From: JBAMOY01 sp037071015
Lineage (GTDB): Bacteria > Bacillota_I > Bacilli_A > RF39 > UBA660
Direction of reading: 5' to 3'
Length of the DNA: 64,000 bases
NCBI GenBank assembly: GCA_037071015.1
Contig: JBAMOY010000001.1
Coordinates: forward strand, 1-64,000
The notes below the pieces were generated by a model, which was not told the DNA's origin, did no database searches, and saw only the letters and a list, made by a program, of their open reading frames with translations. Positions 45,603 through 53,508 of the stretch are shown piece by piece (position 1 is the stretch's first letter; each line of letters starts with the position of its first letter). The translations under genes were made by a program, and so were the position numbers.

Positions 45603-46730
45603 ATGGAAATCGTAACAGAGAATTTAAAAATTATTGTCATGGATAATTGCCTAGAATTAGGTAAAAAAGTAGACTATCATTTGAAATTATTCAATGGCAA
45701 ACCATTGGATGGCAGCTTTTCTTATATGGTACCAGTAAAATTGCCGCGCTTTAGTAATAGCGAAAGTAAAGCTGTTATCGAAAAAAGTGTGCGTGCTCAA
45801 GATGTTTATATTTTGTCAGATGTTGGTAATTATGATTGTACATATCGCATGTATGGTTTTATAAATCATAAAAGTGTCGATGATCATTTTCAAGATATCA
45901 AAAGAGTGATATCAGCGTGTAATGGTAGTCCTGATAAAATTAGTGTTATCACGCCATTATTACCATATTCGCGTCAACATAAGAAACAATCTCGTGAATC
46001 CTTAGATTGTTCGATGGGTTTAAAAGAACTTGAAAACATGGGGGTAAAAAGAATAATTGCTTTAGATGCCCATAATAAAGAAACTTGTGATAATTCTCTA
46101 TCATGTTATACAACATTTGAAAATCCCTATCCAACATATTCCATTCTTAGTAAATTTATTGAAAATGAATCAGTAGATTATAATAATCTTCTAGTTGTCA
46201 GTCCTGATGGTGGAGCATTTGAAAGAGCTAGGTACTATGCTAATTTATTGGGAACTGATTTAGGTACTTTTCATAAAAGACGAGATTTTTCGAAAATAGA
46301 AAATGGGCGGAATCCTATTGTCGAACATAAATATATGGGTGAAGATGTTGCTGGTAAAAATATTATTATTGTTGATGATATGATTGCCTCTGGTGGTTCT
46401 ATTTTAGATACTGCTACTAAATTAAAACAGCAAGGTGCCGATAAAATTTATCTAATTACAAGTTACGCTCTTTTTAGCGATGGTAAAGAAAGTATTGATG
46501 CCTTTCAAGAGGCATATGAAAAAGATATCTTTACCAGAGTTTATACTAGTAATTTATCTTATGTACCAGATTATATTAAGAATTTGGAATGGTTCTCTCA
46601 AGCAGATTGTTCTAAATATTTAGCCAAGATTATAAATTCTCTGAATCATAATGAATCGATTTCTCCATTGTTAGATCGAACGAACCAACAGCAAAAAGTT
46701 CTTCAAAAAATAAAAATGGCCAATCAATAG
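45603..46730 (+). CDS. prs: ribose-phosphate pyrophosphokinase (PRPP synthetase)
   Basis: A 375-residue divergent PRPP synthetase, longer than the usual ~315. The regions ALDAHNKETCD, VVSPDGGAFERARYYANLLG and the PRPP-binding loop VDDMIASGGSILDTATKL (about 257-274) match the Prs family in order. The enzyme makes 5-phosphoribosyl-1-pyrophosphate from ribose 5-phosphate and ATP for nucleotide, histidine and tryptophan synthesis. The ATG at 45603 behind GGGGAGG is preferred over the earlier ATG at 45564, which lies inside the leader hairpin. A terminator overlaps the stop. Confidence 0.87.
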   Translation: MEIVTENLKIIVMDNCLELGKKVDYHLKLFNGKPLDGSFSYMVPVKLPRFSNSESKAVIEKSVRAQDVYILSDVGNYDCTYRMYGFINHKSVDDHFQDIKRVISACNGSPDKISVITPLLPYSRQHKKQSRESLDCSMGLKELENMGVKRIIALDAHNKETCDNSLSCYTTFENPYPTYSILSKFIENESVDYNNLLVVSPDGGAFERARYYANLLGTDLGTFHKRRDFSKIENGRNPIVEHKYMGEDVAGKNIIIVDDMIASGGSILDTATKLKQQGADKIYLITSYALFSDGKESIDAFQEAYEKDIFTRVYTSNLSYVPDYIKNLEWFSQADCSKYLAKIINSLNHNESISPLLDRTNQQQKVLQKIKMANQ

Positions 46731-46740
46731 CCATTTTTTT
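46712..46740 (+). terminator. terminator after prs
   Basis: AAAAATGGC and GCCATTTTT pair around CAATCAATA and are followed by T residues. Confidence 0.75.
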
Positions 46741-46773
46741 AAAAGAATTTAATATATTTTTATAGGTGGTGTT

Positions 46774-47589
46774 ATGAAACAAAATAGTAAATTAGTATTT
46801 AAAGGTTTTATTGTTGGCCTAGGAAAAATTATTCCGGGGGTCAGCGGCGCATTACTAGCAATAAGCATGGGAATATATGATACTGCTTTGGAAGCTATTG
46901 GTCACTTTTTTAAAGATATTAAAAAAAATGCTGCTTTTTTGTTCCCTTTGGGTTTAGGGTTGCTTTTGGCTATTATCTTTTGCAGTAATGTCATTGCGTA
47001 TTTTCTTAATCATCATTATTTTGTAACTATGCTCTTGTTTTTAGGTTTAATATTAGGTGGCATTCCATCATTATTAAAAACATATCGTCAAGCTAAATTT
47101 AATCATCGCGATTATGGATTACTGTTAGTAGTAGTTACTGTATTGTTATTATGTGGCTTTATATATAAAAAAACCGGTTTATCAATGAATATTATTTCCG
47201 ATAACTCGTGGTTATATTGGTTTATCATTGGATGTATTGACGCAGCAACCATGATTATTCCAGGGATAAGCGGCACAGCTATTTTTGTAATGTTGGGGTG
47301 TTATAATAATTTAATTAACATTTATTCTAATCCTTTTAGTAATTTAAGCAGTCTTATTCCTTTGTTTATTGGTCTAGGAATTACGATACTAGCTTTAACT
47401 AGAATCATTACTTGGTTATTTCAAAATTGTCAAAAGAGTATGTATTTGTTAGTTATAATTTTATTATTTGTTTCTATAATATCTTTAGCATCCAATATAT
47501 TTGCTAATCCCTTTAATTTTTGGTTATTAACTATTGGTATAGCACTTTTAGTTAGTGGCTTTATCGTAGCCTATAAATTAGAAAAGTAA
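46774..47589 (+). CDS. popT: DUF368 undecaprenyl-phosphate translocase (PopT-like)
   Basis: A 271-residue polytopic membrane protein of the DUF368 family. Two inverted-repeat-like signatures are clear: IVGLGKIIPGVSGALLAISMGIYD at the start and CIDAATMIIPGISGTAIFVMLGCYN in the middle. DUF368 (PopT) proteins recycle undecaprenyl phosphate to the cytoplasmic face for peptidoglycan and other wall polymers. About eight helices. Shine-Dalgarno AGGTGG. The presence of this gene supports a walled cell. Confidence 0.87.
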   Translation: MKQNSKLVFKGFIVGLGKIIPGVSGALLAISMGIYDTALEAIGHFFKDIKKNAAFLFPLGLGLLLAIIFCSNVIAYFLNHHYFVTMLLFLGLILGGIPSLLKTYRQAKFNHRDYGLLLVVVTVLLLCGFIYKKTGLSMNIISDNSWLYWFIIGCIDAATMIIPGISGTAIFVMLGCYNNLINIYSNPFSNLSSLIPLFIGLGITILALTRIITWLFQNCQKSMYLLVIILLFVSIISLASNIFANPFNFWLLTIGIALLVSGFIVAYKLEK

Positions 47590-47633
47590 CATAAAAAATA
47601 TTTATTAGCATAAAAAATATTAGGAGGTTATTT

Positions 47634-47960
47634 ATGGATAAAAAAATACCTAAAGTTTTTGCTAATAAAATAGAGCATGACTTAAAAAATAATGAACGGG
47701 TCTATTATTCTTTTAACAATGAACTACCTAAAGAAGATCGTAAATCTGAAGTTCCTTATGTTAAAGGGACAACGATTATGCAAAAGTTAAAATCGATTTT
47801 TAGTTCACCTATATTTGTATATAAGGCTAAAGTTGAAATTGTAACAGATGATGGAAAAATTATAAAAGAGATAGTTGGCTATAATAAGACGCATGTAATG
47901 ACGATTGATGACGAATTAATTCCAGTATCAAAAATTAAGGATATATATTTTTCTAAATAA
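47634..47960 (+). CDS. hypothetical protein (108 residues)
   Basis: A soluble charged protein with a beta-rich C-terminal half (VYKAKVEIVTDDGKIIKEIVGYNKTHVMTIDDELIPVSKIKDIYF). The pattern recalls a bacterial PH-like or sensor-type strand set, but no family is certain. It has a good Shine-Dalgarno (AGGAGG), and the terminator at 47958 overlaps its stop. Position after popT may be incidental. Confidence 0.6.
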   Translation: MDKKIPKVFANKIEHDLKNNERVYYSFNNELPKEDRKSEVPYVKGTTIMQKLKSIFSSPIFVYKAKVEIVTDDGKIIKEIVGYNKTHVMTIDDELIPVSKIKDIYFSK

Positions 47961-47985
47961 AAAGCGAGGATTATTCTCGCTTTTA
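47958..47985. terminator. bidirectional terminator before cotZ-like gene
   Basis: AAAAGCGAG and CTCGCTTTT form a stem around GATTATT between convergent genes. The CotZ-like stop lies in it. Confidence 0.7.
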
Positions 47986-48429
47986 TATACATTCAACAAA
48001 TGTGTCTTGTAAGCATCTTAATACACATAGACATGATAAATCCATTGTGAAAAATGAATTAGTTGCTACATATGGAATTGTAGCGGCTGCAGTAGGATCA
48101 GGATTATCTGCTAACACTCTAAATGTTGCACAACAACCATCGATTTTTTCAACTCTAAATACGCTAGAACAAGTTACACCTTCTGTTCCACAAGCTTCAT
48201 CAGTCTTAGTTGTTGGCATACTCCATGGAGTGCCATTTCCACAGCAAGTGTATAACATGACAGGTCTAGTATTGCAACCTAAAGTTGTTGTAGAACATCC
48301 TAAGAATCCCCTATCACAGGTATCTAAACAACTTTCAGAACATTCAGCATTTTGTTGTAAAACGTTTATAATAGTAAGTATTTCGGCGATGCAAGCACAA
48401 TTATCAGAACTATTATTTTTATTACACAT
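47983..48429 (-). CDS. CotZ/CotY-family spore coat protein
   Basis: A 148-residue cysteine-rich protein with about 18 cysteines. Two diagnostic CotZ/CotY segments are present: VFRVEKIDGCCATFRVL and the C-terminal FFTMDLSCLCVLRCLQDTFVECI. The N-terminal CACIAEIL... part also matches. In Bacillus these proteins form a crystalline, disulfide-linked crust or coat layer around the spore. Start: the ATG at 48429, 8 bases after AGGGTG, is preferred to an upstream TTG. A sequence resembling a sporulation sigma-E -10 (CATACAT) lies near 48470 on the - strand; this is weak. It is divergent from a LysM gene, a pairing expected of spore-surface genes. Confidence 0.78.
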   Translation of the reverse strand: MCNKNNSSDNCACIAEILTIINVLQQNAECSESCLDTCDRGFLGCSTTTLGCNTRPVMLYTCCGNGTPWSMPTTKTDEACGTEGVTCSSVFRVEKIDGCCATFRVLADNPDPTAAATIPYVATNSFFTMDLSCLCVLRCLQDTFVECI

Positions 48430-48577
48430 AAACAATTCACCCTTTCTGTAATTTCAATAATAGTTTATTCATGTATGCTAAAATAGTGTGATTAAACACC
48501 TACAAAAATATAGTTTTATGTAATAAAATTTATTAATTAAATAATATTATAGGCATATATTGTATAGAGGTGATTAA

Positions 48578-49024
48578 ATGTATAAAATATATATAATCGA
48601 ACCGGGTGAGACCATTGAAACTATTGCTCGAAGCTTAAAAGTGTCTCCAGATGTTCTATATGATATTAATGGTTTTACGCCAAATCGAAAATTAGAAGTT
48701 GGCGATCAGATTATCGTGCCAGCCGTTAATACGAGATATTCGTCTTATATCGTAAAAAAGGGAGATAACCCTTACGCAATTGCTGAAAAATTTAATATAA
48801 ATGTCAATGATCTTTTGACCGTCAATGGATTAGAAGAAAATGACTATATTTATCCTAATCAAGAATTGTTGATTCCAAATATGAATAGTAAATATTATAT
48901 AACTAAAAATGGTGATAGCCTTGAAGAGATAGCGGCCAATACAGGCATTCCAATTGATAAATTATTTGAGTTAAACAAGACTATATATGTCGTTCCTGAT
49001 CAAATCATTTTTTATGATATGTAA
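48578..49024 (+). CDS. triple-LysM protein
   Basis: A 148-residue protein made almost entirely of three LysM domains: IIEPGETIETIARSLKVSPDVLYDINGF (1-45), YIVKKGDNPYAIAEKFNINVNDLLTVNGL (55-100) and YITKNGDSLEEIAANTGIPIDKLFELN (107-148). LysM binds GlcNAc chains of peptidoglycan or cortex. There is no signal peptide, which fits spore proteins such as SafA that load from the mother cell. It is divergent from the CotZ-like gene across a 148-base spacer. Spore coat or cortex attachment is therefore the likely role, by inference. Confidence 0.8.
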   Translation: MYKIYIIEPGETIETIARSLKVSPDVLYDINGFTPNRKLEVGDQIIVPAVNTRYSSYIVKKGDNPYAIAEKFNINVNDLLTVNGLEENDYIYPNQELLIPNMNSKYYITKNGDSLEEIAANTGIPIDKLFELNKTIYVVPDQIIFYDM

Positions 49025-49045
49025 AAACGCCATTCGGTGTTTTTT
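49023..49045 (+). terminator. terminator after LysM gene
   Basis: AAACGCC-ATTC-GGTGTTT (one G-T pair) followed by a T run. Confidence 0.65.
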
Positions 49046-49104
49046 GCATTGACAATAAATGACTACAAATATTATAATAAAAATAGTTTAGACAGGTGAT
49101 GACA

Positions 49105-50067
49105 ATGGATAAAAAACACAAGACTTTTAAAGTAGTTGATATTTTAGGGATAATAGCTTACGCATTAATGGCTGCAAGTTGTTTTTTACCTTTTTTAAAT
49201 TATACTAATTTTACTAGTACGGAAACTATAACTTATTTTCAAAGTAATGGAAAAATGGTATTGGCTTTCTCTCTCTTAGCCATCGTAGTTATTATTATTA
49301 AAAAATTTAAATATACTTTTATATGTTTAGGGTTATCGATTGGTATATATGCTTACGATATTATATTCGGATTATTAGCGGTTGTACGCCAAAAGACAAC
49401 AGTTTATAGTTTGAGATATGGTTTTTATTTGTTGGCTGTTGGAATGTTCATCAGTTTAGTCTATATTTTTTTGAAAAAGAAAAGTCTCGATCGTGAATAT
49501 GAAAAGCAATTTGAAGTAGTTAATATGCCTAATGATATAACTTCAGAAATTGATTTGAATGAAGTAGCAGACTCAGATGTAGGTATAACTAATAGTGACA
49601 CTATTCAAAATTCAAATCCACAAGTACAATTATTAGATGGATACCAATTTAATAAGCAAGAATTAGATGAAGAGCATATTCCTAGTGATACTGTAATTGA
49701 AAAGGAAAAGTCATTCGTTGAAGAGCCGGTGCCTATAGAGAAAAAAGAATTATCTTTTGATGATATAGATTTGTTAGAAAGTTCCGACGAAGAATATAAT
49801 AATGAGACAGAAGAGATTAAACCATCACTAGGTGAGGTATTAGAACCTATAGAAGATGTAAAAGATGAAAATATTGTTGAAACCCCAATATCTATATTCA
49901 ACGAAATTCCTAATATGGATATAAGAGATACTGATGGGCTTAACACAGAGGACAACCAATCGGTTAAAAGAAAAGAAACCAAAAGCCCTTATAAATTGTG
50001 CGATCGTTGTGGCATGCAAATTGATTCTGGAGCCGAACAGTGTCCGGTATGTGGTAAATATTTTTAG
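49105..50067 (+). CDS. membrane protein with C-terminal zinc ribbon
   Basis: A 320-residue protein. The first ~140 residues carry four hydrophobic helices (for example ILGIIAYALMAASCFLPFL and YGFYLLAVGMFISLVYIFL). An acidic low-complexity region (about 145-290, rich in D and E) follows, ending in a zinc ribbon CDRCGMQIDSGAEQCPVCGKYF. The architecture of membrane helices, acidic linker and zinc ribbon recurs in uncharacterised Bacillota proteins. The start at 49105 follows AGGTGATG; an in-frame GTG upstream is less likely. Function unknown. Confidence 0.65.
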   Translation: MDKKHKTFKVVDILGIIAYALMAASCFLPFLNYTNFTSTETITYFQSNGKMVLAFSLLAIVVIIIKKFKYTFICLGLSIGIYAYDIIFGLLAVVRQKTTVYSLRYGFYLLAVGMFISLVYIFLKKKSLDREYEKQFEVVNMPNDITSEIDLNEVADSDVGITNSDTIQNSNPQVQLLDGYQFNKQELDEEHIPSDTVIEKEKSFVEEPVPIEKKELSFDDIDLLESSDEEYNNETEEIKPSLGEVLEPIEDVKDENIVETPISIFNEIPNMDIRDTDGLNTEDNQSVKRKETKSPYKLCDRCGMQIDSGAEQCPVCGKYF

Positions 50068-50068
50068 A

Positions 50069-50096
50069 AAGAGTATTCAAAAGGCTCTTTTTTTTT
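50069..50096 (+). terminator. terminator after zinc-ribbon gene
   Basis: AAAGAG and CTCTTT pair around an 11-base loop and are followed by eight or more T residues. Confidence 0.65.
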
Positions 50097-50142
50097 ATTG
50101 TAATATGTTATATAATAAAAAAGATAGTTGGAGGTAATTATC

Positions 50143-50556
50143 ATGAAACAAATACTAAAATTATTTATATTAGCTATACCATTATTATTGATATTGACAG
50201 GTTGCAAAAATAGTAGCTATAATGAAATAGATTTTGAAACTTTTGAAAAATATTTAGATGATGAGGATAGCTTTGTTTTGGTTATTGGTTCTTCGAAATG
50301 TAGTCATTGTTCAGATTATCAGGTAACTATGGATGAAATAATCAATGAGTATGGTCTAGATATCAAATATATTAATGTTTTAAATTTATCGGATAAAGAT
50401 GTTTCTAAACTAGATGCTAAAACTCATTATAATTATTCGACACCAACTACTGTATTTTTCGATAATGGAAAACTAGATAATACTAGTACTATTAGAGGTG
50501 CTCAGAGTAAAGAAAATGTAGTCAAAAAATTAACTAAAAAAGGTTATATAAAGTAG
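50143..50556 (+). CDS. thioredoxin-fold lipoprotein
   Basis: A 137-residue lipoprotein. The signal peptide ends in a lipobox ILTGC, so the mature protein is anchored outside. The body is a single thioredoxin domain with active site CSHC (SSKCSHCSDYQ) and cis-Pro in YSTPTTVFFDNG. It may serve redox quality control of secreted proteins. The start at 50143 follows GGAGG. It precedes the Clp-type ATPase gene by 8 bases and is likely co-transcribed with it. Confidence 0.78.
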   Translation: MKQILKLFILAIPLLLILTGCKNSSYNEIDFETFEKYLDDEDSFVLVIGSSKCSHCSDYQVTMDEIINEYGLDIKYINVLNLSDKDVSKLDAKTHYNYSTPTTVFFDNGKLDNTSTIRGAQSKENVVKKLTKKGYIK

Positions 50557-50564
50557 GTGATTAA

Positions 50565-51632
50565 ATGAATGAAAAGGATATTGAAATCATCAATATCGAT
50601 GGCTTAGATAGTAATCACAATAATGATATAGAGACAATCGACTTTGTGTTTGATAATAGTGTTACAAATGATAATGATTTAAATGGTTTTAAAATATTAA
50701 AGTTAGGTGATGATCTAACACGCAAGAAATATATAACTAATCCGGCTATAGCCCGTGAGGAAGAAATCAAAAAATTGATGATGGTTTTGTTAACTCCAGA
50801 TAAATCTGGTCTGTTAATAGGTAAACCAGGTATTGGTAAAACTGCAATTGTTGAAGGATTAGCTTATTTAATTCAAAGGAATGAAGTCCCTAATGCGTTA
50901 AAGGATTATCGAATTTTAAAATTTAATTCGCCAAGTTTAGTTGGAACTATTAATATAGCTGGCAAAGATGAAATGATTATAAATGTTTTAGTTAATGAAT
51001 TAAAACAGTTATCCAAGGTTATCCTTTTTATTGATGAGATTCATACCTTAATTGGTAGTCAAAATGACGGCCCTATGGATTTAGCCAATATATTAAAGCC
51101 AGCTTTAGATCGTGGTGATATTAAAGCAATAGGTGCAACTACTACTAAGGAATATGAGACTTATGTTATCCGAGATCGTGCTTTTTTAAGACGATTTGAA
51201 CGAGTTGATGTTTTAGAACCGGATCAACCAACGACCGTTAAAATTTTATTGGGATCATTAAAACGAATTGAGAATCAAACAGGCATTAAGTTTAAATATA
51301 ATGATTATATGGCAGGCTTACTTATTGAATCTATTGTTAGTGCCACTTCAGAATATAAAAGGATCTATGGCTTAGCAGCTATGTATCCTGACGTAGCTTT
51401 TTCTGTTCTATCAGGGGCTTTTTCTCAAGCTTTATATCAAAATAAAAGTGAAGTTGATATTTTAGATGTCTATAATGCTATTAAGGTAAGTAAACGTATT
51501 TACCCAGATACTATTATTAAAGAATTAAAATTATTTAAAGAAAAATTTAAAACTTTTTGTGAACAAGAGCACATTGTTTTACCAGATGTTAGTTTAGAGG
51601 ATATAAAAGTTGAGCAAGGCAGTGATTATTAA
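50565..51632 (+). CDS. stand-alone ClpA/B-type AAA+ ATPase
   Basis: A 355-residue protein that corresponds to the first ATPase domain (D1) of ClpA/ClpB/ClpC. Walker A is GKPGIGKTA (about 85-93), Walker B is ILFIDEIHTLIG, sensor 1 is AIGATTTKEY and an arginine finger lies in RDRAFLRRFERVDV. It lacks the N-domain, the middle coiled coil and the second ATPase domain of Clp unfoldases. The N-terminal ~60 residues are acidic and unlike Clp. A dedicated single-domain ATPase could be a remodelling factor with its own substrate, or a fragment kept by selection. Its neighbours are two membrane-anchored thioredoxin-fold proteins. Confidence 0.8.
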   Translation: MNEKDIEIINIDGLDSNHNNDIETIDFVFDNSVTNDNDLNGFKILKLGDDLTRKKYITNPAIAREEEIKKLMMVLLTPDKSGLLIGKPGIGKTAIVEGLAYLIQRNEVPNALKDYRILKFNSPSLVGTINIAGKDEMIINVLVNELKQLSKVILFIDEIHTLIGSQNDGPMDLANILKPALDRGDIKAIGATTTKEYETYVIRDRAFLRRFERVDVLEPDQPTTVKILLGSLKRIENQTGIKFKYNDYMAGLLIESIVSATSEYKRIYGLAAMYPDVAFSVLSGAFSQALYQNKSEVDILDVYNAIKVSKRIYPDTIIKELKLFKEKFKTFCEQEHIVLPDVSLEDIKVEQGSDY

Positions 51633-51641
51633 CTGCCTTTT
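51616..51641 (+). terminator. terminator after Clp-type gene
   Basis: AAGGCAGT pairs with ACTGCCTT around GATTATTA and is followed by TTG; the stop codon lies in the loop. Confidence 0.6.
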
Positions 51642-51696
51642 GTAATTGAAAAAAATAATATATTATGATAATATTATTATAGAATGGAGTGATGTC

Positions 51697-52209
51697 ATGA
51701 AACGTAATATACCTAGGAAAAATTATTTGATTGTTGTATTAATGGCTATTGTAGTGGCAGCTTTAGTTTTATATTTAGCCAAATTATACACAAATTCAAA
51801 TATTGATCAAAAACACTCATTGATGAGTAATTATTTATCTAATGTTACAATTCAAGAGTTAGACAATTATTTATTAGAAAATCCAAATATTATTATATAT
51901 TGGGCCGATAATGAAGATTTATCTAATAATCGTTTAGAGAATGATTTAAAAAAATATTTAATTGAGCATGATTTACAACGTAATATTATTTTTATTAATA
52001 CGCACGATTTAACAGTAGATGAAATTAATAATGTTGCTGACAAGTACTTGAATTCAGAATTAAAAAATAAAAATATTAAATTGGAAACAATTCCTAATTT
52101 ACTATGGGTAGAGGATGGTAAAATTGTCGACGTGTTGTATACGTATGAACAAAGTATGGACATGGACAATATAAAAGAGTATTTAGAAAATACAGGTGTG
52201 AATGAATAA
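51697..52209 (+). CDS. membrane-anchored thioredoxin-fold protein without CXXC
   Basis: A 170-residue protein with one N-terminal transmembrane helix (NYLIVVLMAIVVAALVLYLAKLY) and a thioredoxin-like domain. The segment IIIYWADNEDLSNNRLENDLKKYLIEH replaces the usual WCxxC region and has no cysteine; IPNLLWVEDGKIVDVLYTYE matches the cis-Pro and last strands. It therefore cannot do thiol chemistry and may be a structural or binding relative of the proteins at 33397 and 50143. It overlaps trmL by one base. The start at 51697 is set by GGAGTGATG. Confidence 0.6.
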   Translation: MKRNIPRKNYLIVVLMAIVVAALVLYLAKLYTNSNIDQKHSLMSNYLSNVTIQELDNYLLENPNIIIYWADNEDLSNNRLENDLKKYLIEHDLQRNIIFINTHDLTVDEINNVADKYLNSELKNKNIKLETIPNLLWVEDGKIVDVLYTYEQSMDMDNIKEYLENTGVNE

Positions 52210-52718
52210 TGATAAATGTTGTGTTGTTTGAACCGGAAATTCCACAAAACACCGGAAACATTATGCGTACATGTGCGGGGACTGGCGTTAAATTACATTT
52301 AATTAAACCACTAGGATTTTCTTTAGATGAAAGCCACATTAAAAGAAGTGGTGTTAACTATATAGAACACTGTGATTATACTGTCTATGAGAATTTTGAT
52401 GATTTTTTATCACAAAATAAAGGTGAATTTTATTTTTTAACAAGGTATGGAACTAAAACTCATACGGATTTTGATTTTTCAGATACTAAAACTAATATTT
52501 ATTTAGTCTTTGGCAAAGAAAGCACGGGTATACCAAAAGAAATATTAAAAAAACATCTAGGACATTGTATGCGTATCCCTATGAATGAAAACATTCGTGC
52601 ATTAAATTTATCTAATACTGTGGCGATTATGATTTATGAAGTATTACGTCAGCAAGATTATCAACAATTATTGCGCTACGATAAATTTAAAGGTGTTGAT
52701 TATTTAACTAATGATTGA
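52209..52718 (+). CDS. trmL: tRNA (cytidine(34)-2'-O)-methyltransferase TrmL
   Basis: A 169-residue SPOUT-class methyltransferase of normal length. The three family motifs are clear: EPEIPQNTGNIMRTCAGTGV, LVFGKESTGIPKEIL and RIPMNENIRALNLSNTVAIMIYE. The enzyme 2'-O-methylates the wobble base of tRNA-Leu isoacceptors. Start overlaps the previous stop (TAATG). Confidence 0.95.
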   Translation: MINVVLFEPEIPQNTGNIMRTCAGTGVKLHLIKPLGFSLDESHIKRSGVNYIEHCDYTVYENFDDFLSQNKGEFYFLTRYGTKTHTDFDFSDTKTNIYLVFGKESTGIPKEILKKHLGHCMRIPMNENIRALNLSNTVAIMIYEVLRQQDYQQLLRYDKFKGVDYLTND

Positions 52719-52785
52719 AAAAAATTAAATTTAATGATATGATATATAAGATAAAAGAATAAATTGAGAATAAGGAGGGGTCACT

Positions 52786-53412
52786 TTGGATTTTTTAAGT
52801 GAATACTACCTATGGTTTGTAATTGGTGGCATTATTTTATTAATGGCATTAATCGGTTATATTGCTGATAAAACTGATTTTGGCCGAAAAGATATAACTG
52901 CCAAAAAATCAAAGAAAGAAAAAGATAAGCCAAATAAAAAAAGCGAAGTGAATGTTGTAGAACCAGATAAAAATGTAGAGTTAGTTAGTGAAGTGGCACC
53001 AACTATTACACAGCCTGTTACTGATGTCATGCCCGAATCAGAACCGATTGCAGATGATAGTCAGTCACCTATTGATATAGCTGACATCGACCCATTTGTT
53101 ATGCCGGATAATAATGATGTGCAATTAGACAATAATGCAAGTTTAACAGTAAATGAAAATACTACCGAGGATGAAGATATCGAGATAAAAGAAGTGACGG
53201 ATGATTCAACTTTTGCTTTTAATAATGATTTGTCATCATTTGCAGCGATAGACACAGTTAATCCAATTGCATCGGCTGATGCAATTGATAATAACATTCC
53301 AGAGGTTGTTAGTGAGGATAATGTCATTGATACACCAAATAATGTAATTGATGAGCTACCAAAAGAATCTCAAGATACTCAAGAAACCGAAGATGATATT
53401 TGGAAATTTTAA
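52786..53412 (+). CDS. single-helix membrane protein with acidic tail
   Basis: A 208-residue protein that starts with TTG behind a very strong Shine-Dalgarno (AAGGAGGGG). One transmembrane helix (YYLWFVIGGIILLMALIGYIA) is followed by a basic stretch (KKSKKEKDKPNKK) and a long acidic, low-complexity region to the C-terminus. No domain is recognised. It precedes cdaA with a terminator between. The topology suggests a cytoplasmic tail that could bind basic partners; function unknown. Confidence 0.6.
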   Translation: MDFLSEYYLWFVIGGIILLMALIGYIADKTDFGRKDITAKKSKKEKDKPNKKSEVNVVEPDKNVELVSEVAPTITQPVTDVMPESEPIADDSQSPIDIADIDPFVMPDNNDVQLDNNASLTVNENTTEDEDIEIKEVTDDSTFAFNNDLSSFAAIDTVNPIASADAIDNNIPEVVSEDNVIDTPNNVIDELPKESQDTQETEDDIWKF

Positions 53413-53434
53413 AGAGTATATTTATACTCTTTTA
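53411..53434 (+). terminator. terminator before cdaA
   Basis: AAAGAGTATA and TATACTCTTT form a 10-bp stem around TT, followed by T residues. Confidence 0.75.
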
Positions 53435-53508
53435 TTTTATTAGGTTTTAAACTTTAGATAAATATGTTATAATTGAGTATATCATTGTGACATGAATGGA
53501 GGTAATTT

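Noticed and set aside
48002..48451. 149-codon open frame on the + strand opposite the CotZ-like gene
   Set aside because: The opposite strand encodes a clear CotZ/CotY protein with diagnostic cysteine motifs. This frame is its shadow and has no ribosome-binding site.
49605..49982. 125-codon serine-rich frame on the - strand
   Set aside because: It mirrors the acidic low-complexity region of the zinc-ribbon protein at 49105. It is a composition artefact.
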